From positions 372,001 through 436,000 of the forward strand of contig NZ_JAKZHX010000002.1 of NCBI RefSeq assembly GCF_022568815.1: 64,000 nucleotides of DNA, in the 5' to 3' direction. Both the position numbers and the translations under genes were made by a program. The notes beneath the pieces were generated by a model. That model made no database searches, was not told where the DNA came from, and saw nothing but the letters and a program-made list of their open reading frames with translations. This DNA is from Undibacterium paludis. GTDB lineage: Bacteria; Pseudomonadota; Gammaproteobacteria; Burkholderiales; Burkholderiaceae_D. This document shows, one piece after another, positions 11,360-18,145 of the stretch (positions are counted from its first letter, which is position 1; the number at the start of each line of letters is the position of its first letter).

Positions 11360-11672
11360 TTTATTAGAGCAACACCGCCCCTTAATACATGCTTGGGCGG
11401 ATTTTCTTGGAAGCTCATCTGGAATGGTTCAAATGGGTTGAAAATCCTTGTTTCAGTGGTTTGGTTCGTTTACTTAATCAGATATTGCATAAAGACTCAT
11501 TGACTCGACACCCGCCGGAGAATGGATTGCTAGAATATTATTTATTAGGCTGGCAAAATTCGCACTTTCAACACATCGTTGAATCAGCAACTTGGCCGTG
11601 AATGAGTTTTGAAATTTGCGCCAAATGCACAGCAAGCGTATTATTTGAATATAGAATTTAATAGGCAACACC
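11360..11672. other. Intergenic stretch without supported gene
   Basis: AT-rich sequence between the integrase remnant and fliH. A 70-codon plus-strand ORF (11389-11601) exists but has no ribosome binding site or recognisable motif. TATAGAAT about 25 bp before the fliH start could be a -10 element. It is probably island debris plus the fliH promoter. Confidence 0.5.
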
Positions 11673-12404
11673 ATGGCATCAATAATTCGTTCCGCAACTC
11701 TGTCTGGCCATAAGCGCACATTGGCTACGCGAGCGTCCAAAGTCAAAGCAACCGCCAATAGTGATATGCTGCCTGCAGTCAAAGTGCCCACCCCCTCGTC
11801 TGAGCCAGAATCCCCACCAAATGCCAGTTCAGCAAATAACGTAGCTGATCTTGTTGAGCAGGCGCGCCTTTCCATACTCGCACAGATCAAAGATGAAGCT
11901 GAGGCAGCTCGAGAACTTGGACGTCAACGTGGAATGCGTGAAGGGCATCAGGCAGGTCTGGAGGCTGCAAAAGCTGAATTTGTTGCTGAATTTAATCGTA
12001 TCAAGTCAATTACAGACAAATTGCCAATAGCTATTGAAACTGGAATTAAAGGGATCGAAGATCTGGCAGTAGCCATAGCATTTGAATCCATATGTAAAAT
12101 CCTTGGGAATACTGTTGTTACTTTGGAGGGAGTGCAAGGATTGGTGCGACAAGTGGCTCAAAGAGTAAGTGCCAAGGAAAAACTCATTGTGAGACTTCAC
12201 CCTTCTGACTTCAAAATTCTTGAGAGCGGTGGTGTTTTCGAAGTCTCTCCGCCAAATCAATCTATGGAGCAGGTAAGCTGGAAGGCAGACACAGATATTG
12301 AACTAGGTGGCTGTATTATTGAAACCCCGGTTGGTGATCTTGATGCAAGACTTGAGACTCAATTAGAAAATTTGCGTTTGACTCTGTTGTCTTCGCGAAG
12401 ATAA
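11673..12404 (+). CDS. fliH: Flagellar export ATPase regulator FliH-like
   Basis: A 243-residue protein with FliH/SctL architecture. A variable, Pro/Ser-rich N-terminus of about 75 residues is followed by a long charged helix. That helix carries a Gly-spaced stretch (GRQRGMREGHQAGLEAAKAE, about residues 88-107). A C-terminal domain (about 120-243) contains EKLIVRLHPSDF and DIELGGCIIETPVGDLDARLE, typical of FliH. FliH binds and restrains the FliI ATPase at the base of the flagellar export apparatus. FliI is encoded about 50 kb to the right, but the two were about 7 kb apart before the transposon inserted. Being alone on the plus strand is unusual, since fliH normally precedes fliI. Given the flagellar context, T3SS SctL is less likely. 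Confidence 0.8.
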   Translation: MASIIRSATLSGHKRTLATRASKVKATANSDMLPAVKVPTPSSEPESPPNASSANNVADLVEQARLSILAQIKDEAEAARELGRQRGMREGHQAGLEAAKAEFVAEFNRIKSITDKLPIAIETGIKGIEDLAVAIAFESICKILGNTVVTLEGVQGLVRQVAQRVSAKEKLIVRLHPSDFKILESGGVFEVSPPNQSMEQVSWKADTDIELGGCIIETPVGDLDARLETQLENLRLTLLSSRR

Positions 12405-12438
12405 GCATTTTTTAAAATTTACAAGCTCAATTTTACTT

Positions 12439-12679
12439 CTACAATATTTCTGGGTCTGCGCTCCCCTCCAGCAAATCAGCAACGGCCTTATCTATAACTG
12501 CCAAAATTTGTGGGTCTGCTTCCATCGTATCCTGGATATCACTGACCATTTGATAAAATGCCGGATCGTTGATCAGGTTTTCTCCCAGCTCACTTAACAG
12601 CACAGATTCCAAAAAAATTCTGAAAGCTTTTTTCCCTTTTTTGGGATCATCAGGCTTAATTTTTTTGACTCTCAAGGAG
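12439..12679 (-). pseudogene. Transposon-interrupted 135-codon gene, C-terminal part
   Basis: The minus-strand frame from the left transposon boundary codes SLRVKKIKPDDPKKGK and then an acidic helical C-terminus, stopping at 12439. It has no ATG and no ribosome site; upstream the frame enters the transposon inverted repeat. Its first three residues (SLR) are also the last host-encoded residues of the ORF fragment at 56391-56568, encoded by the duplicated 11 bp. Joining the two gives one 135-residue protein of unknown function beside fliA. It would have converged with fliH, whose stop is about 35 bp away. Confidence 0.85.
12669..12679. repeat. Target direct repeat, left copy (11 bp)
   Basis: CTCTCAAGGAG lies directly outside the left inverted repeat and recurs identically at 56391-56401 outside the right one. 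It fits a target-site duplication, although Tn3-family elements usually duplicate 5-6 bp. Confidence 0.8.
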
Positions 12680-12717
12680 GGTTGGCCGGGATTGCGGTTT
12701 TTTTCGCCAAAAGATGT
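12680..12717 (+). repeat. Terminal inverted repeat, left (IRL)
   Basis: It begins GGTTGGCCGGGATTGCGG, then seven T and CGCCAAAA. The complement of 56353-56390 agrees at 31 of the first 36 positions (mismatches at 3, 4, 15, 18 and 34). The T-tract followed by CGCCAAAA is identical at both ends. Confidence 0.88.
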
Positions 12718-12979
12718 TTAACTCATTGATTTAAAATAGAAATTGGTTAAATTAAATTTGCTTATTCTTCCCTCAAATGTAGAATTAGCCTGGAACGCCT
12801 TTTACATTTCAATCATCGAGCCGCGTACTGCACTTGGTCATCACACCAATTACAAGAGGCAAGTCTCGCGGTTGCGTGGTACTTGGCAAGTTGCTTGCTA
12901 ACTGTTCTGCTGCGCGTCGTGGCGCAAATTATGCAGCCTGCAGCTCTTTGGTCGTGCGGCCAACGTACGGGTAATTAAT

Positions 12980-13999
12980 TTAGTGCGGTTTCGCATTCAA
13001 GAAAGTTTTAAATTCATCCATCATGCGTTGCTGAGCATCAAGCTTGGCACTGGCCGTGGCCAACTCCAATTGCAAACTGCTTACGTGCGTATCCAATGCC
13101 TTATTTTGAGCCAAGGAGTCAGCATGCTGTTTCTGTAAGTCAGTGATCAGTGCAGTCTTCTCTGTTATTTGGGCTTCCAACTGGGTGGCACGTTGTGCGA
13201 TCGAGCGTTGGGCATCCAGGTCATTCTGCGCCTTGCGACTTTGATTTTTCTCTTCATATAACGACTTCTGCGCTTGGGAAAGCTCTGCAACCAGCCTTGC
13301 TCCATCCTGGTTGAGTTGTGTCACTTCACTCTGCTTCAGCACCAGGCTCTGTTGCAAATGACGCAGTTCAGCCTGCAGTTGCTGAACTTGTTGCTCATGG
13401 CGCCGGATATCCTGATCACGTTGCTCTTTGACGGATGATCTGTAGTGCTCCAGGGCATCCCGCGCATGATTGTGCTTTTCTTCCAAGGATTGCCTATGTG
13501 TTTCATTCTCCACCAAGCGGTCCTTCAGATCCGTCACTTGCTGCGCCAAAGTATGTCTGGCGATGGATTCACTCTGCATTGCTTCCCTGGTTTGCTCGTG
13601 GGATTGGATTTCTTGCTTGATCGCGGCGATGGTGAGGTCAAGTTTTTCTTGAATGGCAGCGTTTTTTGCCATCAGTGCTGCAATTTCTGACTCATGCAGG
13701 TGATCTTTCTCGCTATGCCGCGCCTCCAGTTCGGCAATGCGATTGCTTGCCTCTACTTCCAGTTGCACTGCCAGTCGTGCCACCAGGTCCTGCAATGCTT
13801 CGCTGATGGAAGTTTTCCGGTCAACGTTACCGCCATTTTCTTCTTCGAGTTCCTTCAGGTACTTGTGAATAGTGGTCTTGGAGCCAGTATTGCCCAGGGC
13901 TATTCTCACAGCATCGACAGAGGGATGGCGCCCCTGTGCCAGCAGGCTATTGCGCGCTTTTTCGACTTCCGACTTATACAACCCGGTTCTGGCCATCAT
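12980..13999 (-). CDS. tnpT: TnpT-like cointegrate resolution accessory protein (KfrA N-domain, coiled coil)
   Basis: A 339-residue protein. Residues 1-55 form a KfrA-type winged/helical DNA-binding domain (KSEVEKARNSLLAQGRHPSVDAVR, then GSKTTIHKYLKELEEENG). The rest, about 85-335, is one long Gln/Glu/Ala-rich coiled coil. This is the architecture of plasmid KfrA and of TnpT, the auxiliary protein that works with the TnpS recombinase in Tn4651-type transposons. It is divergent from tnpS with 204 bp between, exactly as in that family. The start has GGAG just upstream. It probably binds the resolution region and may autoregulate. Confidence 0.82.
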   Translation of the reverse strand: MMARTGLYKSEVEKARNSLLAQGRHPSVDAVRIALGNTGSKTTIHKYLKELEEENGGNVDRKTSISEALQDLVARLAVQLEVEASNRIAELEARHSEKDHLHESEIAALMAKNAAIQEKLDLTIAAIKQEIQSHEQTREAMQSESIARHTLAQQVTDLKDRLVENETHRQSLEEKHNHARDALEHYRSSVKEQRDQDIRRHEQQVQQLQAELRHLQQSLVLKQSEVTQLNQDGARLVAELSQAQKSLYEEKNQSRKAQNDLDAQRSIAQRATQLEAQITEKTALITDLQKQHADSLAQNKALDTHVSSLQLELATASAKLDAQQRMMDEFKTFLNAKPH

Positions 14000-14033
14000 T
14001 TACTCCATCAAATATAATAATGTATTACGTACC

Positions 14034-14112
14034 ATGTAATTACATACTAAATAATCTTTAAATTCAAGAAATAATTTCTTATATTTAAATGCCGGATAAG
14101 TAAGTCTTATCC
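14034..14112. promoter_or_regulatory. Putative TnpS/TnpT resolution site and divergent promoter region
   Basis: The 204-bp tnpT-tnpS intergenic region holds three perfect inverted repeats. ATGTAATTACAT is at 14034-14045. AAGAAAT-A-ATTTCTT is at 14066-14080. GGATAAG-TAAGT-CTTATCC is at 14094-14112. The last has two arms around a 5-bp spacer, a plausible tyrosine-recombinase core. The AT-rich dyads nearer tnpT may be TnpT binding sites. Function is inferred from the Tn4651 arrangement. Confidence 0.6.
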
Positions 14113-14203
14113 AGTGTTATAACCAAAAAGACGGTAAAATCAACACAATATTTGATACGGATCCAATTTACCCTGTGATCTCAAAATCTGCGGGATAAAC
14201 AGC

Positions 14204-15187
14204 ATGAGCAAAATCGATCACTACCTCCATGCCGGCACGCGAGACAATACCCGCGCTGCCTATCAATCGGCCGTGAGGCACTACGAAATTGAATGGGGTG
14301 GCTTCTTACCTGCCACAACCGAAAACATTGCCCAGTACCTGGTAGACCATGCCGAAAAGCTAGCTGTCAACACATTGCGTCAACGCCTCGCAGCATTGGC
14401 GCGATGGCACATAGACCAGGGATTCCCTGATCCAACAAAATCCCCCTTGGTCAAGAAAGTCCTGCGCGGCATCCAACGAGAGCATCCAGCCCAGGAAAAA
14501 CAGGCCAAGCCATTTCAGCTTGAGCAGCTTGGCATCGTTGACCGCTGGCTAGAGCAGGCGATTAACACTGCAGATGCATCGGGCGACCGCGCCGCAAAAT
14601 TAAGACATACCCGGAATCGCGCCCTGTTGCTGCTTGGCTTTTGGAGGGGATTCCGGGGTGATGAGCTGACCCGTCTTCAGGTGGAATACATCGAAGTCAC
14701 TCCTGGTCAGGGCATGAGTTTTTTCTTGCCACATACAAAAGGTGATCGCCAGAATAGAGGCGTGACATTTAAAGCTCCTGCACTGAATCAGTTCTGCCCG
14801 GTTGCTGCATATGTAGCTTGGAAGCAATTGGCCGAACTTGAATCCGGGCCAGTATTTAGGTCAGTCAACCGCTGGGGGCAAATTGGGGATCAGGGGCTTC
14901 ATATGGATAGCTTAATTCCCTTGCTACGTACAATATTTAAAGATGCCAGTGTCATTGACTCTGATAACTACTCAGCTCACTCCTTGAGACGCGGATTCGC
15001 GAACTGGGCAACCGGAAATGGCTGGGATCTGAAAACATTAATGGAGTATGTAGGCTGGAAAAGTGTGCAAAGCGCTATACGCTATGTTGATGCCGTTGAT
15101 CCATTTGCGCGATACAGAATTGCATCTGGCCTGCCAACAGCACCTCTAGAAGCGCCAAAGATTGAAAACAAATTGGGCTCTGAATGA
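14204..15187 (+). CDS. tnpS: TnpS-like tyrosine recombinase (cointegrate resolvase)
   Basis: A 327-residue site-specific recombinase. The N-terminal SAM-like/core-binding domain (about 10-100) begins GTRDNTRAAYQSAVRHYEIEW. The catalytic domain shows Arg in FWRGFRGDELTRL (about 149), HSLRRGFANWA (HxxR, about 264-267), VGWKSVQSAIRYVD with Trp in place of the usual second His, and the Tyr nucleophile in IRYVD (about 298). The length matches TnpS of Tn4651-type elements. It would resolve cointegrates made by tnpA at the adjacent site. The R..HxxR..W..Y set appears intact. Confidence 0.85.
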   Translation: MSKIDHYLHAGTRDNTRAAYQSAVRHYEIEWGGFLPATTENIAQYLVDHAEKLAVNTLRQRLAALARWHIDQGFPDPTKSPLVKKVLRGIQREHPAQEKQAKPFQLEQLGIVDRWLEQAINTADASGDRAAKLRHTRNRALLLLGFWRGFRGDELTRLQVEYIEVTPGQGMSFFLPHTKGDRQNRGVTFKAPALNQFCPVAAYVAWKQLAELESGPVFRSVNRWGQIGDQGLHMDSLIPLLRTIFKDASVIDSDNYSAHSLRRGFANWATGNGWDLKTLMEYVGWKSVQSAIRYVDAVDPFARYRIASGLPTAPLEAPKIENKLGSE

Positions 15188-15243
15188 CGTACAATTCTGA
15201 AAATATCTACCGGATCAAATTTTTATAGCGAACTCAATCAGCG

Positions 15244-15696
15244 ATGATCTTGTTTTTGGACTTTGATGGGGTTTTGCACCCAGAGCCTTGCTACGACGAC
15301 GGGCAGCTTTTTTCTCGCTTGCCTCGCCTAGAAAATGTCTTACGGGATTTTCCAGCGGTACAAGTCGTGATCTCCAGCACCTGGAGAGATAAATACTCTC
15401 TTTCCGAACTCAGGACCTTTTTCTCTGTAGACATAGCGGTCAGAATTATCGACGTCACGCCAGCCTGGCAGGATATCCCTGAAATTGTTGATACTATGGG
15501 ATATCAACGACATGCAGAGATTGAAGGCTGGCTAAGACGATCAGGAAAACCTTGGTTCCCCTGGTTAGCCATTGACGATAAATCATATCTTTTTAGGCCT
15601 TTTTTGAAGAATCTGATCAAAACGAATTCTTTGATTGGGTTTGATGAAGAAGCTGAAAATCGACTACGGCAAAGCTTGAGTTTCACTTCAAAGTAG
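15244..15696 (+). CDS. HAD-domain phosphatase-like protein
   Basis: A 150-residue protein of the HAD-superfamily group often annotated as 'HAD domain in Swiss Army Knife RNA repair proteins'. Motif I is FLDFDGVLHPEP (Asp nucleophile about residue 7), motif II is VISSTWRD (Ser/Thr about 43), and the later acidic motif is WLAIDDKSYLF. It sits 56 bp after tnpS on the same strand and is followed by a strong hairpin. It is transposon cargo; substrate unknown. Confidence 0.75.
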   Translation: MILFLDFDGVLHPEPCYDDGQLFSRLPRLENVLRDFPAVQVVISSTWRDKYSLSELRTFFSVDIAVRIIDVTPAWQDIPEIVDTMGYQRHAEIEGWLRRSGKPWFPWLAIDDKSYLFRPFLKNLIKTNSLIGFDEEAENRLRQSLSFTSK

Positions 15697-15860
15697 TTCG
15701 CTCTTCCAATAATGCGGCCTAGCCATCAGGAATGCTTGTTCATTTTAAAAAAGTAATTGCTCATTTCTGGTCAAGAAGATATTCTAGAGTTGTAGCCCAA
15801 AGTGATCCCACTCCCGCTCCCTTCGAGGAACCTAAGCCGGTGATGCCATCTTGGTAAAAG

Positions 15861-15892
15861 AGTCAAAAGCCACCGTAAGGTGGCTTTTGACT
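15861..15892. terminator. Perfect 14-bp hairpin, probable bidirectional terminator
   Basis: AGTCAAAAGCCACC, a GTAA loop, then the exact complement GGTGGCTTTTGACT. A-rich and T-rich arms flank the GC-rich core, as in bidirectional intrinsic terminators. It follows the HAD gene and lies before the GTG start chosen for the next gene. Confidence 0.75.
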
Positions 15893-15952
15893 TTAACAAC
15901 GCTTGGCAGACAAATTACACGCTCTGCAAGCCACACCTTTTGGAATTTTCTT

Positions 15953-17203
15953 GTGACTGCAAATCTGATCGCTCGCTATAAAACAGACCCCGAATCAGTC
16001 TACAACACCTGGTTCATTGGCGGCGAACAAAGGATGAAGGCGTTCCGGGCAATACGCCGGGGGGTGAAAGATACTGTTGATGCCATTGCAGCCGGTAGCT
16101 TTGGCAATGATTTTAAGGGCTCTCCCTTAGAAATCGTCTTGGCCGCCATTACCGAGCAAAAGCAGGTATTTGAAGGAGCTGCCCACCCTTTTTACTGGAA
16201 ACCCAAGCTGCGTATCCCGGATATTTACGAAAATACGCAGAATCAGCAAAAATTTGGCGCTTTCTTGAACGCCTGCCTAAATGCAACGCGTGAAGATCAG
16301 GTTTTGGATGAGATGAGTCTCTTGGCAGATGCAAACATTAAAGGTTTAGGCCCTTCGGTAGCGACCATCGTCTATTTTTTACATCCGACACTGGTGCCGC
16401 CGTTCAATACAGCTATCGTGAACGGTTTTAATGCATTATTCGACGCCAAGCAGAAATTAGGCTCCTGGCAAAGCTATTTGTCGATGCGTGAGACAATAGT
16501 GCAAGCCAACGCTACCCATCGGAGCTTGCTGTCCAAGGACTTGGGTGCATTCGCCGGATTGCTGTTCGAACTTGGTAGCGGCAGATTGATCATTGAAAAT
16601 AATGTTGACAATGTTCTGAAGGATCTACAAGAAAAAGCGGAGAAAGCTGCGGCTCGTCGCCATAGCCAGGTTGTAGAGGAACACAAGGAAGAATCCGAAC
16701 ATACGCAAGTGCAGCATATGCTAATCAAAATAGGCCGGGCTTTGAAATACCAGGTATTTGTGGCACGTAATGACCGTCATCGCTCTTGTCACGGTGAGGC
16801 ATTTTCTCAACTCACGATTGAGCAATTGCCTCCATTGGAGGTCCCATCAGAGGTGATGGATACCATTAGCCTCATTGACGTTTTGTGGATAGACCCCAAA
16901 ACCTCCAAGATCGCGTGTGCTTTTGAAGTGGAAAAAAGTACTTCAATTTATTCTGGTATCCTGAGGATGAAGGATTTGGCTCACTCAATCCCATCAGATG
17001 ATTGCCACTACTATCTAGTAGCACCAAATAAGCGTCAGCAGGAAGTCATGGCGCAAATCAACCGCCCAGCCTTTCGTGGAGACTCAGCTGATTTGTCTTT
17101 GGGATATTTACCATTTGACATTCTGAGGCAACATTGTGATGCCATGTGCCTGTTGGGGGAAAATCATTTTATTCTGAAGAAGCTGGCACAATTTAGCTTC
17201 TGA
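15953..17203 (+). CDS. Uncharacterised protein, possible helix-hairpin-helix plus PD-(D/E)XK nuclease
   Basis: About 416 residues. The open frame extends back to 15851 (TTG), but that part overlaps a perfect hairpin, so the GTG at 15953 (VTANLIARYKTDPESVYNTWF) is preferred; the start is uncertain. The N-terminal half includes DFKGSPLEIVLAAITEQKQVFEGAAHPFYW and IKGLGPSVATIVYFLHPTL, which resembles a helix-hairpin-helix DNA-binding turn. A charged linker lies near 240-255. The C-terminal part reads LIDVLWIDPKTSKIACAFEVEKSTSIYSG. Its D..(13-16)..ExEK arrangement resembles a PD-(D/E)XK nuclease core. It could be a restriction or defence enzyme carried by the transposon, but this is inference. Confidence 0.6.
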   Translation: MTANLIARYKTDPESVYNTWFIGGEQRMKAFRAIRRGVKDTVDAIAAGSFGNDFKGSPLEIVLAAITEQKQVFEGAAHPFYWKPKLRIPDIYENTQNQQKFGAFLNACLNATREDQVLDEMSLLADANIKGLGPSVATIVYFLHPTLVPPFNTAIVNGFNALFDAKQKLGSWQSYLSMRETIVQANATHRSLLSKDLGAFAGLLFELGSGRLIIENNVDNVLKDLQEKAEKAAARRHSQVVEEHKEESEHTQVQHMLIKIGRALKYQVFVARNDRHRSCHGEAFSQLTIEQLPPLEVPSEVMDTISLIDVLWIDPKTSKIACAFEVEKSTSIYSGILRMKDLAHSIPSDDCHYYLVAPNKRQQEVMAQINRPAFRGDSADLSLGYLPFDILRQHCDAMCLLGENHFILKKLAQFSF

Positions 17204-17220
17204 ATGGAATGCATGTTATC

Positions 17221-17253
17221 TCAGCGTGAATAATTTGATTACCTCCACGCTGA
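17221..17253. terminator. Hairpin after the putative nuclease gene
   Basis: TCAGCGTG and its exact complement CACGCTGA flank a 17-nt loop, 17 bp after the stop codon at 17203. There is no clear T-tract, so termination is only suggested by position. Confidence 0.4.
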
Positions 17254-17479
17254 ATCTGAATCGAACAAACCAAATAAACCAGACGGAAAAAATCGCGGCA
17301 ACTTGTCACCAGCGAATTGTACATAGGCTTGCTGATAGCAACATCCCTTGAAGTGAAGGGATAAGGTTGAAGGAACGACTATCTTTTATTCAGATAGCCT
17401 CACATTGTCGGAGAAAGGCAGTAGTAGCCAAATTAGCAGCGACTTGCACGATGTGTGACAAGCCGCTGACAAGTTTCAC

Positions 17480-17728
17480 TCAGTTTTTCGATTTTTTCTT
17501 CATTTCGTCACAGTCTTTCATCATTTGTTTTTCCTTCGCATCTGCCTCTGTCTGTGTAGGATTGCTACTGGTAACAGGTTGATTCACCAGAGTAGACGCC
17601 TGATGACTTAAGCGTAGTGCCCTTGCTTTGCGCGCCAGTTCAAGCATCTGGAAATCAGGGCCTGCGACGGCTGATAGCGAGGTCGCGATAATTGCGCCGC
17701 TGATCAGCGCTTTAAATAAATGTTTCAT
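17480..17728 (-). CDS. Small exported protein at the end of the cus cluster
   Basis: An 82-residue protein with a signal peptide (LFKALISGAIIATSLSAVAG). The mature region is short, polar and charged, ending KQMMKDCDEMKKKSKN with one Cys and several Met. GAGGGAC lies upstream of the ATG. It follows the cusCBA group on the same strand. Metal binding through the C-terminal Met/Cys is possible but not shown. Not recognised as a named family. Confidence 0.6.
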   Translation of the reverse strand: MKHLFKALISGAIIATSLSAVAGPDFQMLELARKARALRLSHQASTLVNQPVTSSNPTQTEADAKEKQMMKDCDEMKKKSKN

Positions 17729-17791
17729 GATAATGTCCCTCTATATGCCTAAAACGAGAATGTTATTGCTGTGTATCGGTCATTCAAATTT

Positions 17792-18145
17792 CTAATTCCG
17801 CCAACAACAAAACCTCAATCTCAGTGCAATGCCTTTCCAGTCCTGTATTCTCAAATTCCAGAGTCTAGTAATCTGAAGTTGCTCTTCCTCTTTGATCAGG
17901 AACAGCAAGTTGGAACCAGACAGTTCGATCAATTTCATTTTGTCTGGTGCCGTGATAACGTAGCAAGCAGGACATGGCAAGCAATCTGCTCCCAATCGCT
18001 GGGGCTGCGTCACCTCTGCCTTCATTGCAATCTGGATCGGTTGCGCGAATGCGCTGCCTTGAAACAATGTCGCAGCCAAAATTAACCATCGCAAGATGGC
18101 GACAAATTGGCTGGAGCCGGTCAGATTTTGATTAGACTGGTTCAT
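17792..18145 (-). CDS. Small exported protein encoded after cusA
   Basis: About 117 residues starting [17 protein letters not shown] (an in-frame ATG at 18151 is the alternative). A hydrophobic signal-like segment ([18 protein letters not shown]) is followed by a mature domain with a Cys pair region [12 protein letters not shown]. The start overlaps the end of cusA by 14 bp, implying translational coupling. The three clustered Cys suggest metal or redox chemistry. The family was not recognised. It is probably a periplasmic accessory of the copper efflux system. Confidence 0.65.
   Translation of the reverse strand: MNQSNQNLTGSSQFVAILRWLILAATLFQGSAFAQPIQIAMKAEVTQPQRLGADCLPCPACYVITAPDKMKLIELSGSNLLFLIKEEEQLQITRLWNLRIQDWKGIALRLRFCCWRN

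Noticed and set aside
11389..11601. 70-codon plus-strand ORF between the integrase relic and fliH
   Set aside because: No ribosome site, no recognisable motif, and it lies in degraded sequence.
12439..12675. Stand-alone 78-codon gene starting with TTG
   Set aside because: The TTG falls inside the duplicated 11 bp and has no ribosome site; it is better explained as the 3' half of the interrupted gene.
14204..15187. tnpS as a prophage or integron integrase
   Set aside because: The divergent KfrA-domain partner, the dyad-rich spacer and the Tn3-family tnpA at the other end fit the TnpS/TnpT system better; no attC-like sites were seen.
15851..15952. TTG start at 15851 for the putative nuclease
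   Set aside because: The extension runs through a perfect 14-bp terminator-like hairpin; the GTG at 15953 fits better.
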